DNA of 56,061 nucleotides, from positions 1-56,061 of the forward strand of contig NZ_BBJR01000052.1 in assembly GCF_000739875.1 (NCBI RefSeq), given 5' to 3'. The first letter of the stretch is position 1; every line of letters starts with the position of its first letter. Positions 8,254 through 18,569 of the stretch are shown here, piece by piece. This DNA comes from Comamonas aquatica NBRC 14918. GTDB taxonomy: Bacteria; Pseudomonadota; Gammaproteobacteria; Burkholderiales; Burkholderiaceae_C. The notes beneath the pieces were generated by a model. That model saw only the letters and a list, made by a program, of their open reading frames with translations. It made no database searches and was not told the DNA's origin. The translations under genes and the position numbers were made by a program.

Positions 8254-9150
8254 ATGAATATTTCGGCCCGCGACATCCAGGCCTTCCTGGCCCTTGCCGA
8301 GGTGAAGAACTTCACCCGTGCGGCCGCGCGCTGCCACCTGTCACAGCCGGCGTTCAGCGCGCTGATCAAGGCGCTGGAGGACCACGTGGGCCTGAAGCTG
8401 TTCGATCGCAGCACGCGCCACGTGCTGCTGACGCAGGAGGGCGAGCGCTTCTGGCTGTCGGCCCAGCGGATTGCCGAGGAACTGGAGGACTGCGCCAAGG
8501 CCATGCGCGACACCGCCCAGCTGGCGCGCGGGCATGTGGCCGTGGCCTTGCTGCCCTCCTTGGCGGCGGGCTGGTTGCCCGGCGTGCTGGCGCAGTTTCT
8601 GGCGCGCCATCCCGGGGTGGAGGTGGCGGTGCAGGACGTGCTGTCAGAGCCCTGCATCACCGCCGTGGCCCAGGGGGAGGCGGACTTTGCCCTGGCGGCG
8701 ATCCGTGCCGACACGCCCGAGCTGCAGGCGGAGCCGTTTTGCCGCGATGGCTTCCATCTGGTGTGCCGTGACGACCACCCGCTGGCGCAGCAGGCCGAGA
8801 TCGGCGTGCCGGATCTGCAGCCCTGGCCGTTTGTGCACCTGGCCCGGCACAGCAGCGTGCGCCAGTACCTGGATGCAGCGCTGTTTCCCCAGACCCTGCG
8901 CACCCTGGTCGAGGTGGAGCAACTGGCCACGGTGATGGGGTTGGTGCAGGCGGGGCTGGGCATCAGCGTGGTGCCGGCGCTGTCGCTGTTCCATTTCGAC
9001 AAGCCCGGCCTGTGCACCCGGGCCTTGCAGCTGCCGGCGATGGAGCGCCAGATCTACCTGGTGCGCCGCCGGGGGCGCAGCCTGTCCGTGGCGGCCCAGG
9101 CCTTGTACCGGCTGATGCAGGACATGCGGCCGGCGTGCGTGACGGCCTGA
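8254..9150 (+). CDS. LysR family transcriptional regulator of the AtuA operon
   Basis: A 298-residue LysR-type regulator (helix-turn-helix around residues 17-37, FTRAAARCHLSQPAFSALIKALE; then LKLFDRSTRHVLLT). It is divergent from the AtuA-type operon with 80 bases between the start codons. That gap carries an AT-rich stretch with AAATC/GATTT arms (8218-8244) and several T-N11-A matches, so control of both directions from one site is likely. The effector is unknown, presumably the substrate bound by the TctC protein. Confidence 0.88.
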   Translation: MNISARDIQAFLALAEVKNFTRAAARCHLSQPAFSALIKALEDHVGLKLFDRSTRHVLLTQEGERFWLSAQRIAEELEDCAKAMRDTAQLARGHVAVALLPSLAAGWLPGVLAQFLARHPGVEVAVQDVLSEPCITAVAQGEADFALAAIRADTPELQAEPFCRDGFHLVCRDDHPLAQQAEIGVPDLQPWPFVHLARHSSVRQYLDAALFPQTLRTLVEVEQLATVMGLVQAGLGISVVPALSLFHFDKPGLCTRALQLPAMERQIYLVRRRGRSLSVAAQALYRLMQDMRPACVTA

Positions 9151-9246
9151 GCTGCCGCGCCGCCGGGGTTGCGAAGAATTAAGTCAAAAACGCCTTGGGC
9201 CCATGCTGCAAGCGCGCTGCATGCTCTGGATGTGGGAGCGTGCAGG

Positions 9247-9276
9247 CGCCGGCCCGCCAGCCACACCGGGCCGGCG
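9247..9276. repeat. GC-rich inverted repeat between convergent genes
   Basis: CGCCGGCCCG and CGGGCCGGCG form a perfect 10-bp stem with a 10-base loop. It lies between the convergent LysR and DUF799 genes. There is no T run on either side, so it is not a classical intrinsic terminator. Confidence 0.5.
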
Positions 9277-9290
9277 GACCAGGGGGCGCG

Positions 9291-9962
9291 TCAGTTCTTG
9301 CCGTACAGCGGCGAGCGCGGTCCGTACAGCAAGCCGTTGGGCGTGCCGGCAGCCAGCAGGCGGTTGGTCGCCACGCCGGCCATGGGGTGGGCGGCATCGG
9401 TGGCGGAGTTGACGATCTGGTTGACCAGGGCCGTCACCAGCATGCCGACCAGGCCGCCGCCCGAGTTGTTGCCGCCTTCCTGGTTGGAGGCCGAGGCGCG
9501 GCCATCCCAGAGCTGGGTGCCGGTGCGCAGGTCCACCAGGCGCGCTTCCACGCTGACCACGGTGGCGCTCTGGATCACCTGGTAGGTGGTGCCATAGCGC
9601 GTGACGCGCAGGTACAGCGCGGCGTCGGCGCCAAAGATCTCCTGGAGTTTGGCGGGGGCCACCTCGTGGATGTCGCCGGCGATTTCCAGGCCGTTCTGGC
9701 GGAAGGTTTCGCTCACCAGGGTCACGGGCAGGACGTAGTAGCCCGCCTCGGCCAGGGGCAGGGTCGCCTGGGACAGCACGCTGGCGCTGGCCTGCACTTC
9801 GGGCGCGTCATTGACGGGCGGCAGCACCAGGATGGAGGCCGGCTTGGCCGCACGGTAGGCGCTGTAGTCCTTGCCGGGGGCCGTGGCGCAGCCCGCCAGC
9901 CAGGCGCAGGTGGCCAGCAGGGTCGACCACTTCAGAATGCGGGGGATCAGGGGAATGCGCAT
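9291..9962 (-). CDS. DUF799 (GNA1162-like) lipoprotein
   Basis: A 223-residue protein whose signal ends in WLAGC, a lipobox placing the lipidated Cys near residue 25. The rest matches DUF799, the family of the Neisseria surface lipoprotein GNA1162: KPASILVLPPVNDAPEV at the start and VVSVEARLVDLRTGTQLWDGRA in the middle. It is the last gene of a CsgG/DUF4810/DUF799 operon and starts one base after the DUF4810 stop codon. The three probably act together at the outer membrane. Confidence 0.85.
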   Translation of the reverse strand: MRIPLIPRILKWSTLLATCAWLAGCATAPGKDYSAYRAAKPASILVLPPVNDAPEVQASASVLSQATLPLAEAGYYVLPVTLVSETFRQNGLEIAGDIHEVAPAKLQEIFGADAALYLRVTRYGTTYQVIQSATVVSVEARLVDLRTGTQLWDGRASASNQEGGNNSGGGLVGMLVTALVNQIVNSATDAAHPMAGVATNRLLAAGTPNGLLYGPRSPLYGKN

Positions 9963-9963
9963 G

Positions 9964-10329
9964 TCAGATGCCGTTCTTCTTCAGGTTGCCGACCAGGTAG
10001 TCGATGTACGGGGCCGATTCGGGGAACTGCTTTTTCTCCTGCTCCCAGGCGGCCAGCGCCTGGTTGGTGCGGCCGGTGTTCAGGTACAGCAGGCCCAGGT
10101 GGGCCTGGTAGCCGGGCGGCAGCTGCGCGCCCTGGCTGGCGCTGACCTGCACGCCTTTTTCCAGCGCCAGGATCTGCTCTTCGGCGGCCGGGCCGTCGCT
10201 TTTGAGGTACTGGTAGACCTGGTTCTGGTAGCCGTTCCAGCTGTACAGGGACTTGGGCGCGGCGCAGCCCACCAGCAGGGTGGCCAGCGCCAGGCTGGCG
10301 CCCGCGCGAATGGCGGTGTGGAGGTGCAT
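9964..10329 (-). CDS. DUF4810 lipoprotein
   Basis: A lipoprotein of about 121 residues with lipobox LLVGC. The body (SLYSWNGYQNQVYQYLKSDGP, then LPPGYQAHLGLLYLNTGRTNQALAAWEQEK) matches DUF4810 and has a TPR-like helical character. ATG 10329 is preceded by AAGG at a suitable distance; an upstream TTG at 10344 overlaps the CsgG stop codon and is an alternative start. Middle gene of the operon. Confidence 0.83.
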   Translation of the reverse strand: MHLHTAIRAGASLALATLLVGCAAPKSLYSWNGYQNQVYQYLKSDGPAAEEQILALEKGVQVSASQGAQLPPGYQAHLGLLYLNTGRTNQALAAWEQEKKQFPESAPYIDYLVGNLKKNGI

Positions 10330-10340
10330 GGTGCGGCCTT

Positions 10341-11030
10341 TCAACGTGCGGTCGCGGCCAGGGCGGGCAGGGCGCCGGCATCGACGGCTTCGCCCAGGCG
10401 GTCCACGGCCTCGCGGATGGCCAGGTCCAGCACCTTGCCGTTGAGGGTGGAGTCGTAGCTGGCGGTGCCGCCGAAGCCGATGATCTCGCGGTTGGACAGC
10501 TGGTACTCGCCCACGCCCTGCACCGAGCGCACCACTTCCGAGGTGCGGATGTTGACCACGTTCAGCGTGACCTTGGCATAGGCGGTTTGCGTCTTGCCGC
10601 GGCCCAGCACGCCGAACAGCTGCTTGTCGCCGACTTCCTTGCGGCCGAACTCGGAGATGTCGCCGGTCACCACGTAGTCCGCGCCCTTGAGCTGCTGCGT
10701 GGTGCCCTGGATGGCCGCTTCCTGCTTGATTTCGGCCATGTTGTCACGGTCCAGCACGTTGAAGCGGTTGGTCTGCTGCAGGTGGGACATCAGGATGGTC
10801 TTGGCCTGGCTGCCCAGACGGTCAACGCCATCCGAGAACGCACCGCGCAGGTAGCTGGAGCGGTTGTCGAACTTGCCCACGGCGATCGGGCTGCGCGGCC
10901 CGTGGTAGCTGCGGCTGGCGCTCTGGGTCTGGGTGGCGTTCAGGGCCTGGGACGTTTCCGTCGCGCAGCCGGTCAGCCAGAGGGGAACGGCCACGACAGC
11001 GGCCAGGGGGATCAGTCGGAAAGAGCGCAT
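10341..11030 (-). CDS. CsgG/HfaB family lipoprotein
   Basis: A protein of about 229 residues with a lipoprotein signal (LWLTGC). It contains the CsgG-type core: SPIAVGKFDNRSSY, ILMSHLQQTNRFNVLDR, ADYVVTGDISEF and VTLNVVNIRTSEVV. In curli systems CsgG is an outer-membrane secretion pore, but here there are no curlin genes. The association with DUF4810 and DUF799 lipoproteins defines a different, poorly studied system. A second ATG at 11042 would add four residues; 11030 directly precedes the basic signal. It is the first gene of the operon. Confidence 0.85.
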   Translation of the reverse strand: MRSFRLIPLAAVVAVPLWLTGCATETSQALNATQTQSASRSYHGPRSPIAVGKFDNRSSYLRGAFSDGVDRLGSQAKTILMSHLQQTNRFNVLDRDNMAEIKQEAAIQGTTQQLKGADYVVTGDISEFGRKEVGDKQLFGVLGRGKTQTAYAKVTLNVVNIRTSEVVRSVQGVGEYQLSNREIIGFGGTASYDSTLNGKVLDLAIREAVDRLGEAVDAGALPALAATAR

Positions 11031-11118
11031 GGTGCAGTGCAATGAAGAGAAAAGTGAATTGTCTCCATATCGGACCGCACGATGCTTGTGGCTGGCTGAC
11101 AGAAGGGGCCAGCGCCCA

Positions 11119-11143
11119 CCAAAAAGGCACCCGCAGGTGCCTT
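11119..11143 (-). terminator. Terminator of the chemoreceptor gene
   Basis: On the minus strand AAGGCACC/GGTGCCTT forms an 8-bp stem followed by TTTTT. It lies about 60 bases after the stop codon of the chemoreceptor gene at 11206. Confidence 0.8.
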
Positions 11144-11205
11144 GTCTTGCGCCATGTCAGACGCCGGTGCGTTGCCCGGACCCCGGTCGGGTCCGGGGCT
11201 GCGGG

Positions 11206-12855
11206 TCATGCCCGGGTCAGCAGGGCCGGGGCGGCGGTGACGGCGCGTTCCTGGCCGACCTGGAAGTGCACCATGGCCTGGACCAGTTGCACGGACTGGG
11301 CCTCCAGCGCGCGCGTGGCGGCGGCGGCTTCCTCGACCAGGGCGGCGTTCTGCTGGGTCACGGCATCCATCTGCGTGATGGCGTGCTGCACCTGCTCCAG
11401 GCCCTGGGTCTGCTCCTGGCTGGCCGCGCTGATCTCGCCCACGATGTCGGTCACGCGGCGCACGCCGGCCACCACGTCGCGCATCACCACGCCCGCTTCC
11501 TCGACCAGGGTGTGGCCGGCGTCGACACGCTCCACGCTGGCGGTGATCAGGTCCTTGATCTGCTTGGCCGCATCGGCACTGCGCTGCGCCAGGGTGCGCA
11601 CCTCGCTGGCCACCACGGCGAAGCCGCGGCCCTGCTCGCCGGCACGCGCGGCTTCCACCGCCGCATTCAACGCCAGGATGTTGGTCTGGAAGGCAATCGC
11701 GTCGATGACGCCGATGATGTCCACGATCTTGCGCGAGGCCTCATGGATGTCGCCCATGGTGCCCACCACCTGATCGACCACCTGGCCGCCGCGGCTGGCC
11801 AGCTCCGAGGCCGAGACCGCGAGCTGGTTGGCGGTGCGGGCGTTGTCGGCGTTCTGGCGCACGGTGGAGGTCATTTGCTCCATCGAGGCGGCGGTCTGCT
11901 GCAGGGCGCTGGCCTGTTCTTCCGTGCGGCTGGACAGGTCCAGGTTGCCGCTGGCGATCTGGCTGGAGGCCGAGGCCACGCCGTCCGCACCCTGGCGCAC
12001 CTGGCCGACCACGTTGCGCAGCTGGTCGCCCATGCCGTCCAGGGCGCGCAGCAACTGGCCAGTTTCGTCCTGGGCATCGCTGCGCACGCGGTGCGTCAGG
12101 TCGCCGGCGGCCACGGTTTCCACGGCGTGCACGGCGCGCGCCAGCGGGGTGGTGATGCTGCGCGTGATGGCCACGGCCAGGGCCACGGCGATCAGCACGG
12201 CCAGGCCTCCCAGGCCGGCCAGCTGCATACGGCCGCGTTCAAACTCGGCCTGCACGCCGGCGGCGGCGTCGCTGATGCGCTGGCGCTGGTGGTCCAGCAG
12301 GGCTTGCAGGGTCTGCAGGTAGGCGTCGGCCGCCGGCTGGAAGTCGCTGCGCAGCAGGCGCTCGGCCTCGTCGGCCCGGCCTTCGGCCTTGGCCTGGTAG
12401 ATGGTGTCGCGGGCCTGTACGAAGCGGGTGCGCAGCACGCTGACCTGGTCGAACAGCGCCTGTTCTTCGGGCGTGCTGATCAGCTTTTGCAGTTCCGCTT
12501 GCTGGCGCGACGAGGCCTTGGAGGCCTCGACGTTGTCGGCCACGAACTGGCGCGCCAGGTCGGCGTCACTGCTGCGGGCCACCAGGGCGTGGCGGTTCAC
12601 GTTGCTGTAGACGGTGCGGTACCAGTCGGAGATGACGCGCTCCTTGGACAGCGGGCGCGCCATCATGTCGGCCGTGGACTGGGCCACGGCCTGCAGGCGC
12701 CAGATGCCGACTGCCAGCATGGTGGCGATGAACAGCGTCAGCACGGCAAAGGCCAGGCCCAGGCGCTTGCCGATGGAGATGTGTTGAAGTGGTATGGAGA
12801 TGGAGTAAGTAAAAACCCTGATTGGCGGGCGATTGTCCAAGCAATCCTCGTCCAC
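11206..12855 (-). CDS. Methyl-accepting chemotaxis protein (four-helix-bundle type)
   Basis: A 549-residue chemoreceptor. A first membrane helix (about residues 33-52) is followed by a roughly 155-residue periplasmic helical region that looks like a 4HB_MCP ligand domain, a second membrane helix (about 212-232), a HAMP domain ([20 protein letters not shown]) and the long signalling coiled coil. The conserved hairpin tip reads [28 protein letters not shown]. It lacks a C-terminal receptor-tethering pentapeptide. The ligand is unknown. The first 20 residues before [11 protein letters not shown] are unusual, but no nearer ATG exists. Confidence 0.88.
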   Translation of the reverse strand: MDEDCLDNRPPIRVFTYSISIPLQHISIGKRLGLAFAVLTLFIATMLAVGIWRLQAVAQSTADMMARPLSKERVISDWYRTVYSNVNRHALVARSSDADLARQFVADNVEASKASSRQQAELQKLISTPEEQALFDQVSVLRTRFVQARDTIYQAKAEGRADEAERLLRSDFQPAADAYLQTLQALLDHQRQRISDAAAGVQAEFERGRMQLAGLGGLAVLIAVALAVAITRSITTPLARAVHAVETVAAGDLTHRVRSDAQDETGQLLRALDGMGDQLRNVVGQVRQGADGVASASSQIASGNLDLSSRTEEQASALQQTAASMEQMTSTVRQNADNARTANQLAVSASELASRGGQVVDQVVGTMGDIHEASRKIVDIIGVIDAIAFQTNILALNAAVEAARAGEQGRGFAVVASEVRTLAQRSADAAKQIKDLITASVERVDAGHTLVEEAGVVMRDVVAGVRRVTDIVGEISAASQEQTQGLEQVQHAITQMDAVTQQNAALVEEAAAATRALEAQSVQLVQAMVHFQVGQERAVTAAPALLTRA

Positions 12856-12921
12856 TCCGTCTACACGCTGATGACAACCTTACATCCTGTAGCAATATCT
12901 GCAGGGCTGGCGACGCCATGC

Positions 12922-12944
12922 AAAAAGCGCCCCGCAGGGCGCTT
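12922..12944 (-). terminator. Terminator of the malate synthase gene
   Basis: On the minus strand AAGCGCCC/GGGCGCTT forms an 8-bp stem with a 4-base loop, followed by a short T run (TTTTTG including the stem end). It lies 35 bases after the malate synthase stop codon. Confidence 0.75.
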
Positions 12945-12978
12945 GGTCGGGCCTGCCGGGGCCTGGGGCCCCGCGGCT

Positions 12979-15174
12979 TCAGCGGGCGCCGGCCTTGACC
13001 TTCAGGCGCCAGGCGTGCAGCAGGGGCTCGGTGTAGCCGGACGGCTGTTGCACGCCCTTGAACACCAGGTCCAGGGCCGCCTGGAAGGCTGCCCCCTGCG
13101 GGTTGGCGACCAGGCTCTTGTAGCTGGCGTCGCCGGCGTTCTGGCTGTCCACCACCTGGGCCATGCGGGCAAAGGTGTCGCGCACCTGCTGCTCGGTCAC
13201 CACGCCGTGCAGCAGCCAGTTGGCGATGTGCTGGCTGGAGATGCGCAGCGTGGCGCGGTCTTCCATCAGGCCCACGTTGTGGATGTCCGGCACCTTGGAG
13301 CAACCCACGCCGGCGTCCACCCAGCGCACCACATAGCCCAGGATGCCTTGCACGTTGTTGTCCAGCTCCTGTTGCTTTTCGGCATCGGTCCACTTGGGGT
13401 CCTTGGCCACGGGGATTTGCAGCAGGTCGGCCAGGATGTTGGCGCGTTCGGTGTCGGCGCTGGTCTTTTCCAGCTCTTTTTGCACATCGGCCACATTGAT
13501 CTGGTGGTAGTGCAGGGCGTGCAGCGTGGCACCGGTGGGCGAGGGCACCCAGGCGGTGTTGGCGCCCGACTTGGGGTGGCCGATCTTTTGCTCCAGCATG
13601 GCCTTCATCAGGTCGGGCATGGCCCACATGCCCTTGCCGATCTGGGCGCGGCCGCGCAGGCCCATGGTCAGGCCGACCAGCACGTTGTTGCGCTCATAGG
13701 CCTGCAGCCAGGCACTGGTCTTCATGTCGCCCTTGCGTACCATGGGGCCGGCGCGCATGGCGGTGTGCATTTCGTCGCCGGTGCGGTCCAGGAAGCCGGT
13801 GTTGATGAAGGCGACGCGGGCGGGGGCCGCGGCGATCGATGCCTTCAGGTTCACCGAGGTGCGGCGCTCCTCGTCCATGATGCCCAGCTTCACGGTGTTG
13901 GCGGGCAGGCCCAGCAGTTGCTCGACACGGCCGAACAGCTCGTTGGCAAAAGCGACTTCGGCAGGGCCGTGCATCTTGGGCTTGACGATGTAGACGCTGC
14001 CGGTGCGGCTGTTGCGGATGCCGTTGGCGCCATGGCCCTGCAGGTCATGGATGGCGATGGCGGTGGTGACCACGGCGTCCAGGATGCCTTCGGGGATTTC
14101 CTTGGCCTGCGCACCCCACAGGATGGCGGGGTTGGTCATCAGGTGGCCGACGTTGCGCACGAACATCAGCGAGCGGCCGTGCAGCACCACGGGCTGGCCG
14201 TTGGCGCCGGTGTAGACGCGGTCGCCGTTCAGGCCCCGGGTGATGGTCTTGCCGCCCTTGTCGAAGGATTCGGTCAGCGTGCCCTTCAGGATGCCCAGCC
14301 AGTTGCTGTAGCCCAGCACCTTGTCCTCGGCATCCACGGCTGCCACGGAGTCTTCCAGGTCCAGGATGGTGGAGAGGGCAGCTTCCACCACCACATCGGC
14401 CACGCCGGCGGCGTCGCTGCTGCCGATGGGGGTGGACTTGTTGATGATGATGTCGATGTGCAGGCCGTGGTTCTTCAGCAGCACCGAAGTGGGCGCAGCC
14501 GCATCGCCTTGGTAGCCGACGAACTTGTCCGCATCCTTCAAGCCGGTGGTGTTGCCGTTCTTCAAAGTCACGACCAGCTTGCCGCCTTCGACCTTGTAAG
14601 CCGCCGCATCTTTGTGCGAGCCCGCAGCCAGTGGCACAGCCTGGTCCAGGAAGTTGCGTGCAAATTCAATGACCTTGGCGCCGCGCACGGGGTTGTAGCC
14701 CTTGCCCTTTTCGGCACCGCCATCCTCGGGGATGGCGTCGGTGCCGTACAGCGCGTCATACAGGCTGCCCCAGCGCGCGTTGGCGGCGTTCAGGGCGTAG
14801 CGCGCGTTCAGGATGGGCACCACCAGCTGGGGGCCAGCCATGGTGGCCAGCTCGGCATCCACGTTCTCGGTGGTGGCCTTGGCGTCCTTGGGGGGCTCGA
14901 CCAGGTAGCCGATCTGCGTCAGGAACTGCTGGTAGGCGGCCATGTCGGCGATGGGGCCGGGGTGGGCCTGGTGCCAGGTGTCCAGCTCGGTCTGCAGGCG
15001 GTCGCGTTCGGCCAGCAGGGCGGCGTTCTTGGGGGCCAGGTCGGCCACCAGGGTGTCAAAGCCCTGCCAGAACGCGGCGGCATCGACGCCGGTGCCGGGC
15101 AGCACCTGTTCATTGATGAAAGTGTGCAGTTCTTGGGCAACTTGCAGGCCGTGGACCTGGGTGCGAGCGGTCAT
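12979..15174 (-). CDS. glcB: Malate synthase G
   Basis: A 731-residue protein, the usual length of the monomeric G isoform, which condenses glyoxylate with acetyl-CoA to give malate. The family signatures run along the sequence: [17 protein letters not shown], the TIM-barrel core with [14 protein letters not shown] (acidic metal-binding region), GLNGDRVYT, and [22 protein letters not shown]. The start at 15174 has AAGGAG about 8 bases upstream; the longer open frame to 15288 is not needed. It stands alone with its own terminator and is divergent from a LysR gene. The role is glyoxylate assimilation, from glycolate or purine breakdown or the glyoxylate shunt. Confidence 0.95.
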   Translation of the reverse strand: MTARTQVHGLQVAQELHTFINEQVLPGTGVDAAAFWQGFDTLVADLAPKNAALLAERDRLQTELDTWHQAHPGPIADMAAYQQFLTQIGYLVEPPKDAKATTENVDAELATMAGPQLVVPILNARYALNAANARWGSLYDALYGTDAIPEDGGAEKGKGYNPVRGAKVIEFARNFLDQAVPLAAGSHKDAAAYKVEGGKLVVTLKNGNTTGLKDADKFVGYQGDAAAPTSVLLKNHGLHIDIIINKSTPIGSSDAAGVADVVVEAALSTILDLEDSVAAVDAEDKVLGYSNWLGILKGTLTESFDKGGKTITRGLNGDRVYTGANGQPVVLHGRSLMFVRNVGHLMTNPAILWGAQAKEIPEGILDAVVTTAIAIHDLQGHGANGIRNSRTGSVYIVKPKMHGPAEVAFANELFGRVEQLLGLPANTVKLGIMDEERRTSVNLKASIAAAPARVAFINTGFLDRTGDEMHTAMRAGPMVRKGDMKTSAWLQAYERNNVLVGLTMGLRGRAQIGKGMWAMPDLMKAMLEQKIGHPKSGANTAWVPSPTGATLHALHYHQINVADVQKELEKTSADTERANILADLLQIPVAKDPKWTDAEKQQELDNNVQGILGYVVRWVDAGVGCSKVPDIHNVGLMEDRATLRISSQHIANWLLHGVVTEQQVRDTFARMAQVVDSQNAGDASYKSLVANPQGAAFQAALDLVFKGVQQPSGYTEPLLHAWRLKVKAGAR

Positions 15175-15359
15175 GGGAAGGCTCCTTGGATCGTGGGAAG
15201 TCGGAAAACCAGTGTCGCCGGGACGGGCCAGCGTTGCATCCCACTGTATTCCAAATGTATGCAGCAATAAATTGCTGAAAAATCTCAAAACTGATGACTT
15301 TTACGCAAAAGTGGGCAACACTCCCGAGCGTGCATGCAGCGTCGATAATCAAAGAAAAC

Positions 15360-15400
15360 ATAGCTTTCAGCGCTTGCTGCATCAGCGCTGCAGGCCTATT
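15360..15400. repeat. Dispersed intergenic palindrome, copy I
   Basis: ATAGCTTTCAGCGCTTGC and the partly complementary CAGCGCTGCAGGCCTATT flank a short loop; CAGCGCT/AGCGCTG is the best-paired core. It aligns with the family core ATAGCTGCTAGCGCTTG. Unusually, it lies between divergent genes, 22 bases before a LysR start codon. Confidence 0.55.
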
Positions 15401-15421
15401 GGGCACCTGATCCGTCTCGCC

Positions 15422-16351
15422 ATGGACAAACTCAAAGCTTTCGAGTCCTTTGTCTCCGTCGCTACCAAGGGCAGCCTGACGGCCGCCGCCAAGGCCGAGG
15501 GCGTGGCCCCGGCCATCATGGGGCGCCGGCTGGACGCGCTGGAGGAGCACCTGGGCGTCAAGCTCATGGTGCGCACCACGCGGCGCATCACGCTCACGCA
15601 CGAGGGCAGCGCTTTCCTGGAGGACTGCCAGCGCCTGCTGTCCGATGTGGCGAATGCCGAGGCCAGCGTCTCGGCCGGCGGCATCAAGGCCACCGGGCAC
15701 CTGCGCATCACCGCGCCGGCCGGCTTTGGCCGCCGCCATGTGGCGCCGCTGGTGCCGCTGTTCCACGACCTGCACCCCGAGGTGACCATCTCGCTGAACC
15801 TCAGCGACCGCGTGGTCGACCTGGCGGGCGAGGGCTATGACTGTGCGGTGCGCGTGGGCGACCTGCCGGATTCGTCGCTGATCAGCGTGCGCATGGCCGA
15901 CAACCGGCGCCTGTGCGTGGCCACGCCGGCCTACCTGGCGGCCTATGGCACGCCCCGGCACCCGGGCGAGCTGGCGCAGCACCGCTGCCTGACGCTGTCC
16001 AGCGATGCCTCGCAGACCCGCGGCTGGGCCTTCAGCGTGCCCCGGGACGGCGGGCGCGAGAGCGTGCACATCAAGCCCGGCGGTCCGCTGGACTGCTCCG
16101 ACGGGCAGGTGCTGCACGACTGGTGCCTGGGTGGCTGGGGCATTGCCTGGCGCAGCACCTGGGAGGTCGAGGCGGAAATCGCCGCCGGCCGGCTGGTGGA
16201 GGTGCTGGCCGACTTTGCCGCGCCGCCCAATGGGATTTACCTGGTCTTTCCGCAGCGCAAGCACATGACCTTGCGCCTGCGGCTGTGGATGGACTACCTC
16301 AAGGCGCACTATGAGCGCCCGGAATTCTGGAGCAAAGGAGGAACGCAATGA
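15422..16351 (+). CDS. LysR family transcriptional regulator
   Basis: A 309-residue LysR-type regulator of the CrgA-like subgroup (MDKLKAFESFVSVATKGSLTAAAKAEGVAP; then LMVRTTRRITLTHEG). The effector domain has SDRVVDLAGEGYDCAVRVGDL, common in this subgroup. The ATG at 15422 is the family-typical start; the open frame upstream lies antisense to glcB and is not coding. It is divergent from glcB, which makes it a candidate regulator of glcB, and its stop overlaps the next gene (ATGA). Confidence 0.88.
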   Translation: MDKLKAFESFVSVATKGSLTAAAKAEGVAPAIMGRRLDALEEHLGVKLMVRTTRRITLTHEGSAFLEDCQRLLSDVANAEASVSAGGIKATGHLRITAPAGFGRRHVAPLVPLFHDLHPEVTISLNLSDRVVDLAGEGYDCAVRVGDLPDSSLISVRMADNRRLCVATPAYLAAYGTPRHPGELAQHRCLTLSSDASQTRGWAFSVPRDGGRESVHIKPGGPLDCSDGQVLHDWCLGGWGIAWRSTWEVEAEIAAGRLVEVLADFAAPPNGIYLVFPQRKHMTLRLRLWMDYLKAHYERPEFWSKGGTQ

Positions 16352-16794
16352 CCTTGGAAGCCTTGTTAGCCAGCCTGCACCTGCTGGCCATCCTGACCCT
16401 GGTGGTCTTCTTGTCGAGTGAGGCGGCGCTGTGCCGCAGCGAGTGGATGAACGCCGCCGTGGTGCGGCGTCTGGCGCGGCTGGACATGATTTACGGCATC
16501 ACCGCCCTGGTGCTGCTGCTGACCGGGATCGCCCGCCTGGCGTGGGGCGTCAAGGGCCTGACCTGGTACGTGTCGCAGCCGCTGTTCCACCTGAAGATGC
16601 TGCTGTTCTTCGTGGCGGCGCTGATGTCGCTGCGCCCGACCCTGGCCATCCGCCGCTGGCTTAAGGCCTTGAATACGGACGGCGCGCTGCCCGGCGAGGA
16701 GGCGGTGCGCAAGGTCCGCGTCTGGATCATGGTGCAGGCCCACATCATCCCGGTGATCGCCGTCGTGGCCGCGTACTGGGCCCGGGGCATGTAG
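16348..16794 (+). CDS. DUF2214 family membrane protein
   Basis: A 148-residue protein with four predicted membrane helices (about residues 5-25, 47-68, 81-97 and 126-144) that matches DUF2214. Function is unknown. The start codon overlaps the LysR stop by four bases (ATGA), so the two genes are translationally coupled; GGAGGAA lies just upstream inside the LysR gene. Confidence 0.8.
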   Translation: MTLEALLASLHLLAILTLVVFLSSEAALCRSEWMNAAVVRRLARLDMIYGITALVLLLTGIARLAWGVKGLTWYVSQPLFHLKMLLFFVAALMSLRPTLAIRRWLKALNTDGALPGEEAVRKVRVWIMVQAHIIPVIAVVAAYWARGM

Positions 16795-16859
16795 CCGGCG
16801 GCAGGGCGCGGGAATCCTGGCTGCGGGCATAGCGGCGCCCGGGCACGTAAAATCCGCCG

Positions 16860-18569
16860 ATGCTTTCCGTCAAACAGGATTTGCTCGCGGCCCTGGCTGC
16901 CGAGCTCGAAACACTCTCGCCCGGCGCCGGCGCTCGCGCCGCATTTGAAAACCCCAAGGTGGCAGCCCATGGCGACTTCGCCTGCACGGCGGCCATGCAG
17001 CTGGCCAAGCCCCTGAAGGCCAACCCGCGTGCCCTGGGCGAGCAGCTCAAGGCCGCGCTGGAAGCCACGCCCGCGTTCCAGCAGTGGGTGGATGCGATCG
17101 AGATCGCCGGCCCCGGCTTTCTGAACATCCGCCTCAAGCCCGCCGCCAAGCAGCAGATCGTGCGCGAAGTGCTGGAGCAGGGCGCCCAGTTCGGCTACCA
17201 GCCGGCGCGGGGTGAGCAGGTGCTGGTCGAGTTCGTCTCAGCCAACCCCACCGGCCCGCTGCACGTGGGCCATGGCCGCCAGGCGGCCATCGGCGATGCC
17301 ATCAGCAACCTCTACGCCACCCAGGGCTGGAAGGTGCACCGCGAGTTCTATTACAACGACGCGGGCGTGCAGATTGACACCCTGACCAAGTCCACGCAGC
17401 TGCGCGCCAAGGGCTTCAAGCCCGGCGACGACTGCTGGCCCACGGACAGCGAGAACCCGCTGGCCAAGAATTTCTACAACGGTGACTACATCGCCGAAAT
17501 TGCCCAGGCCTTCCTGGCCAAGGAAACCGTCAAGGCCGATGACCGCGAGTTCACCGCCAACGGCGATGTCGAGGATTACGAGAACATCCGCAACTTCGCC
17601 GTGGCCTACCTGCGCAACGAACAGGACAAGGACCTGCTGGCCTTCAACCTGAAGTTCGACGAGTACTACCTGGAATCTAGCCTCTACCAGAACGGCCACG
17701 TGGCGGCCACGGTGGAGCGCCTGATCGCCAGCGGCTACACCTACGAGCAGGACGGTGCGCTGTGGCTCAAGTCCACCGAGTTCGGGGACGACAAGGACCG
17801 CGTGATGCGCAAGTCCGATGGCACCTACACCTACTTCCTGCCCGATGTGGCCTACCACATCCAGAAGTTCCAGCGCGGCTATGGCAAGGTCGTCAACATC
17901 CAGGGCACGGACCACCACGGCACCATCGCCCGCGTGCGCGCCGGCCTGCAGGCCGCCAATGTGGGCATCCCCCAGGGCTACCCCGACTACGTGCTGCACA
18001 CCATGGTGCGCGTGGTGCGCAATGGCGAAGAGGTCAAGATCAGCAAGCGCGCCGGCTCCTACGTGACCCTGCGCGACCTGATCGAGTGGACCAGCAAGGA
18101 CGCCGTGCGCTTCTTCCTGCTGAGCCGCAAGCCCGACACCGAGTACACCTTCGACGTGGACCTGGCCGTGGCGCAGAACAACGACAACCCCGTGTACTAC
18201 GTGCAGTACGCGCACGCCCGCATCCAGTCGGTGCTGCGTGCCTGGCAAGAGGCCGGCGGTGCCGGCGTGGCGGCGCTGCAGAGCGTGGACCTGTCCGCGC
18301 TGCAAGGCCCGCAGGCCCAGGCGCTGATGCTGCTGCTGGCCAAGTACCCCGACATGCTGACGGCCGCGGCCGCGGGCAATGCCCCGCATGACGTCACTTT
18401 CTACCTGCGTGACTTGGCTTCCGCCTACCACAGCTACTACGACGCCGAGCGTATCTTGGTGGACGACGAGGCCGTGAAGCTGGCGCGTCTGGCCCTGGTC
18501 GCCGCCACGGCCCAGGTGCTGCACAATGGTCTGGCGGTGCTGGGGGTGGATGCCCCCGAGCGCATGTAA
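16860..18569 (+). CDS. argS: Arginyl-tRNA synthetase
   Basis: A 569-residue class I aminoacyl-tRNA synthetase that charges tRNA-Arg. The N-terminal Add-1 domain covers residues 1-100. The HIGH motif reads HVGHGR (about 138-143, in [12 protein letters not shown]). The KMSKS position reads KISKRAG (about residues 395-401), a normal variant for ArgS. The C-terminal DALR anticodon-binding domain is present ([16 protein letters not shown] and the closing helices). The length is normal. The next gene follows directly, its possible GTG start touching the stop codon. Confidence 0.96.
   Translation: MLSVKQDLLAALAAELETLSPGAGARAAFENPKVAAHGDFACTAAMQLAKPLKANPRALGEQLKAALEATPAFQQWVDAIEIAGPGFLNIRLKPAAKQQIVREVLEQGAQFGYQPARGEQVLVEFVSANPTGPLHVGHGRQAAIGDAISNLYATQGWKVHREFYYNDAGVQIDTLTKSTQLRAKGFKPGDDCWPTDSENPLAKNFYNGDYIAEIAQAFLAKETVKADDREFTANGDVEDYENIRNFAVAYLRNEQDKDLLAFNLKFDEYYLESSLYQNGHVAATVERLIASGYTYEQDGALWLKSTEFGDDKDRVMRKSDGTYTYFLPDVAYHIQKFQRGYGKVVNIQGTDHHGTIARVRAGLQAANVGIPQGYPDYVLHTMVRVVRNGEEVKISKRAGSYVTLRDLIEWTSKDAVRFFLLSRKPDTEYTFDVDLAVAQNNDNPVYYVQYAHARIQSVLRAWQEAGGAGVAALQSVDLSALQGPQAQALMLLLAKYPDMLTAAAAGNAPHDVTFYLRDLASAYHSYYDAERILVDDEAVKLARLALVAATAQVLHNGLAVLGVDAPERM

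Noticed and set aside
10341-11030. Curli secretion system
   Set aside because: Only a CsgG-like protein is present; no curlin, CsgE or CsgF genes accompany it.
10933-15270. A 1445-codon open frame on the plus strand, antisense to the chemoreceptor and glcB genes
   Set aside because: It is a by-product of high GC and codon bias in the real minus-strand genes; the translation is Gly/His/Gln-rich with no domain.
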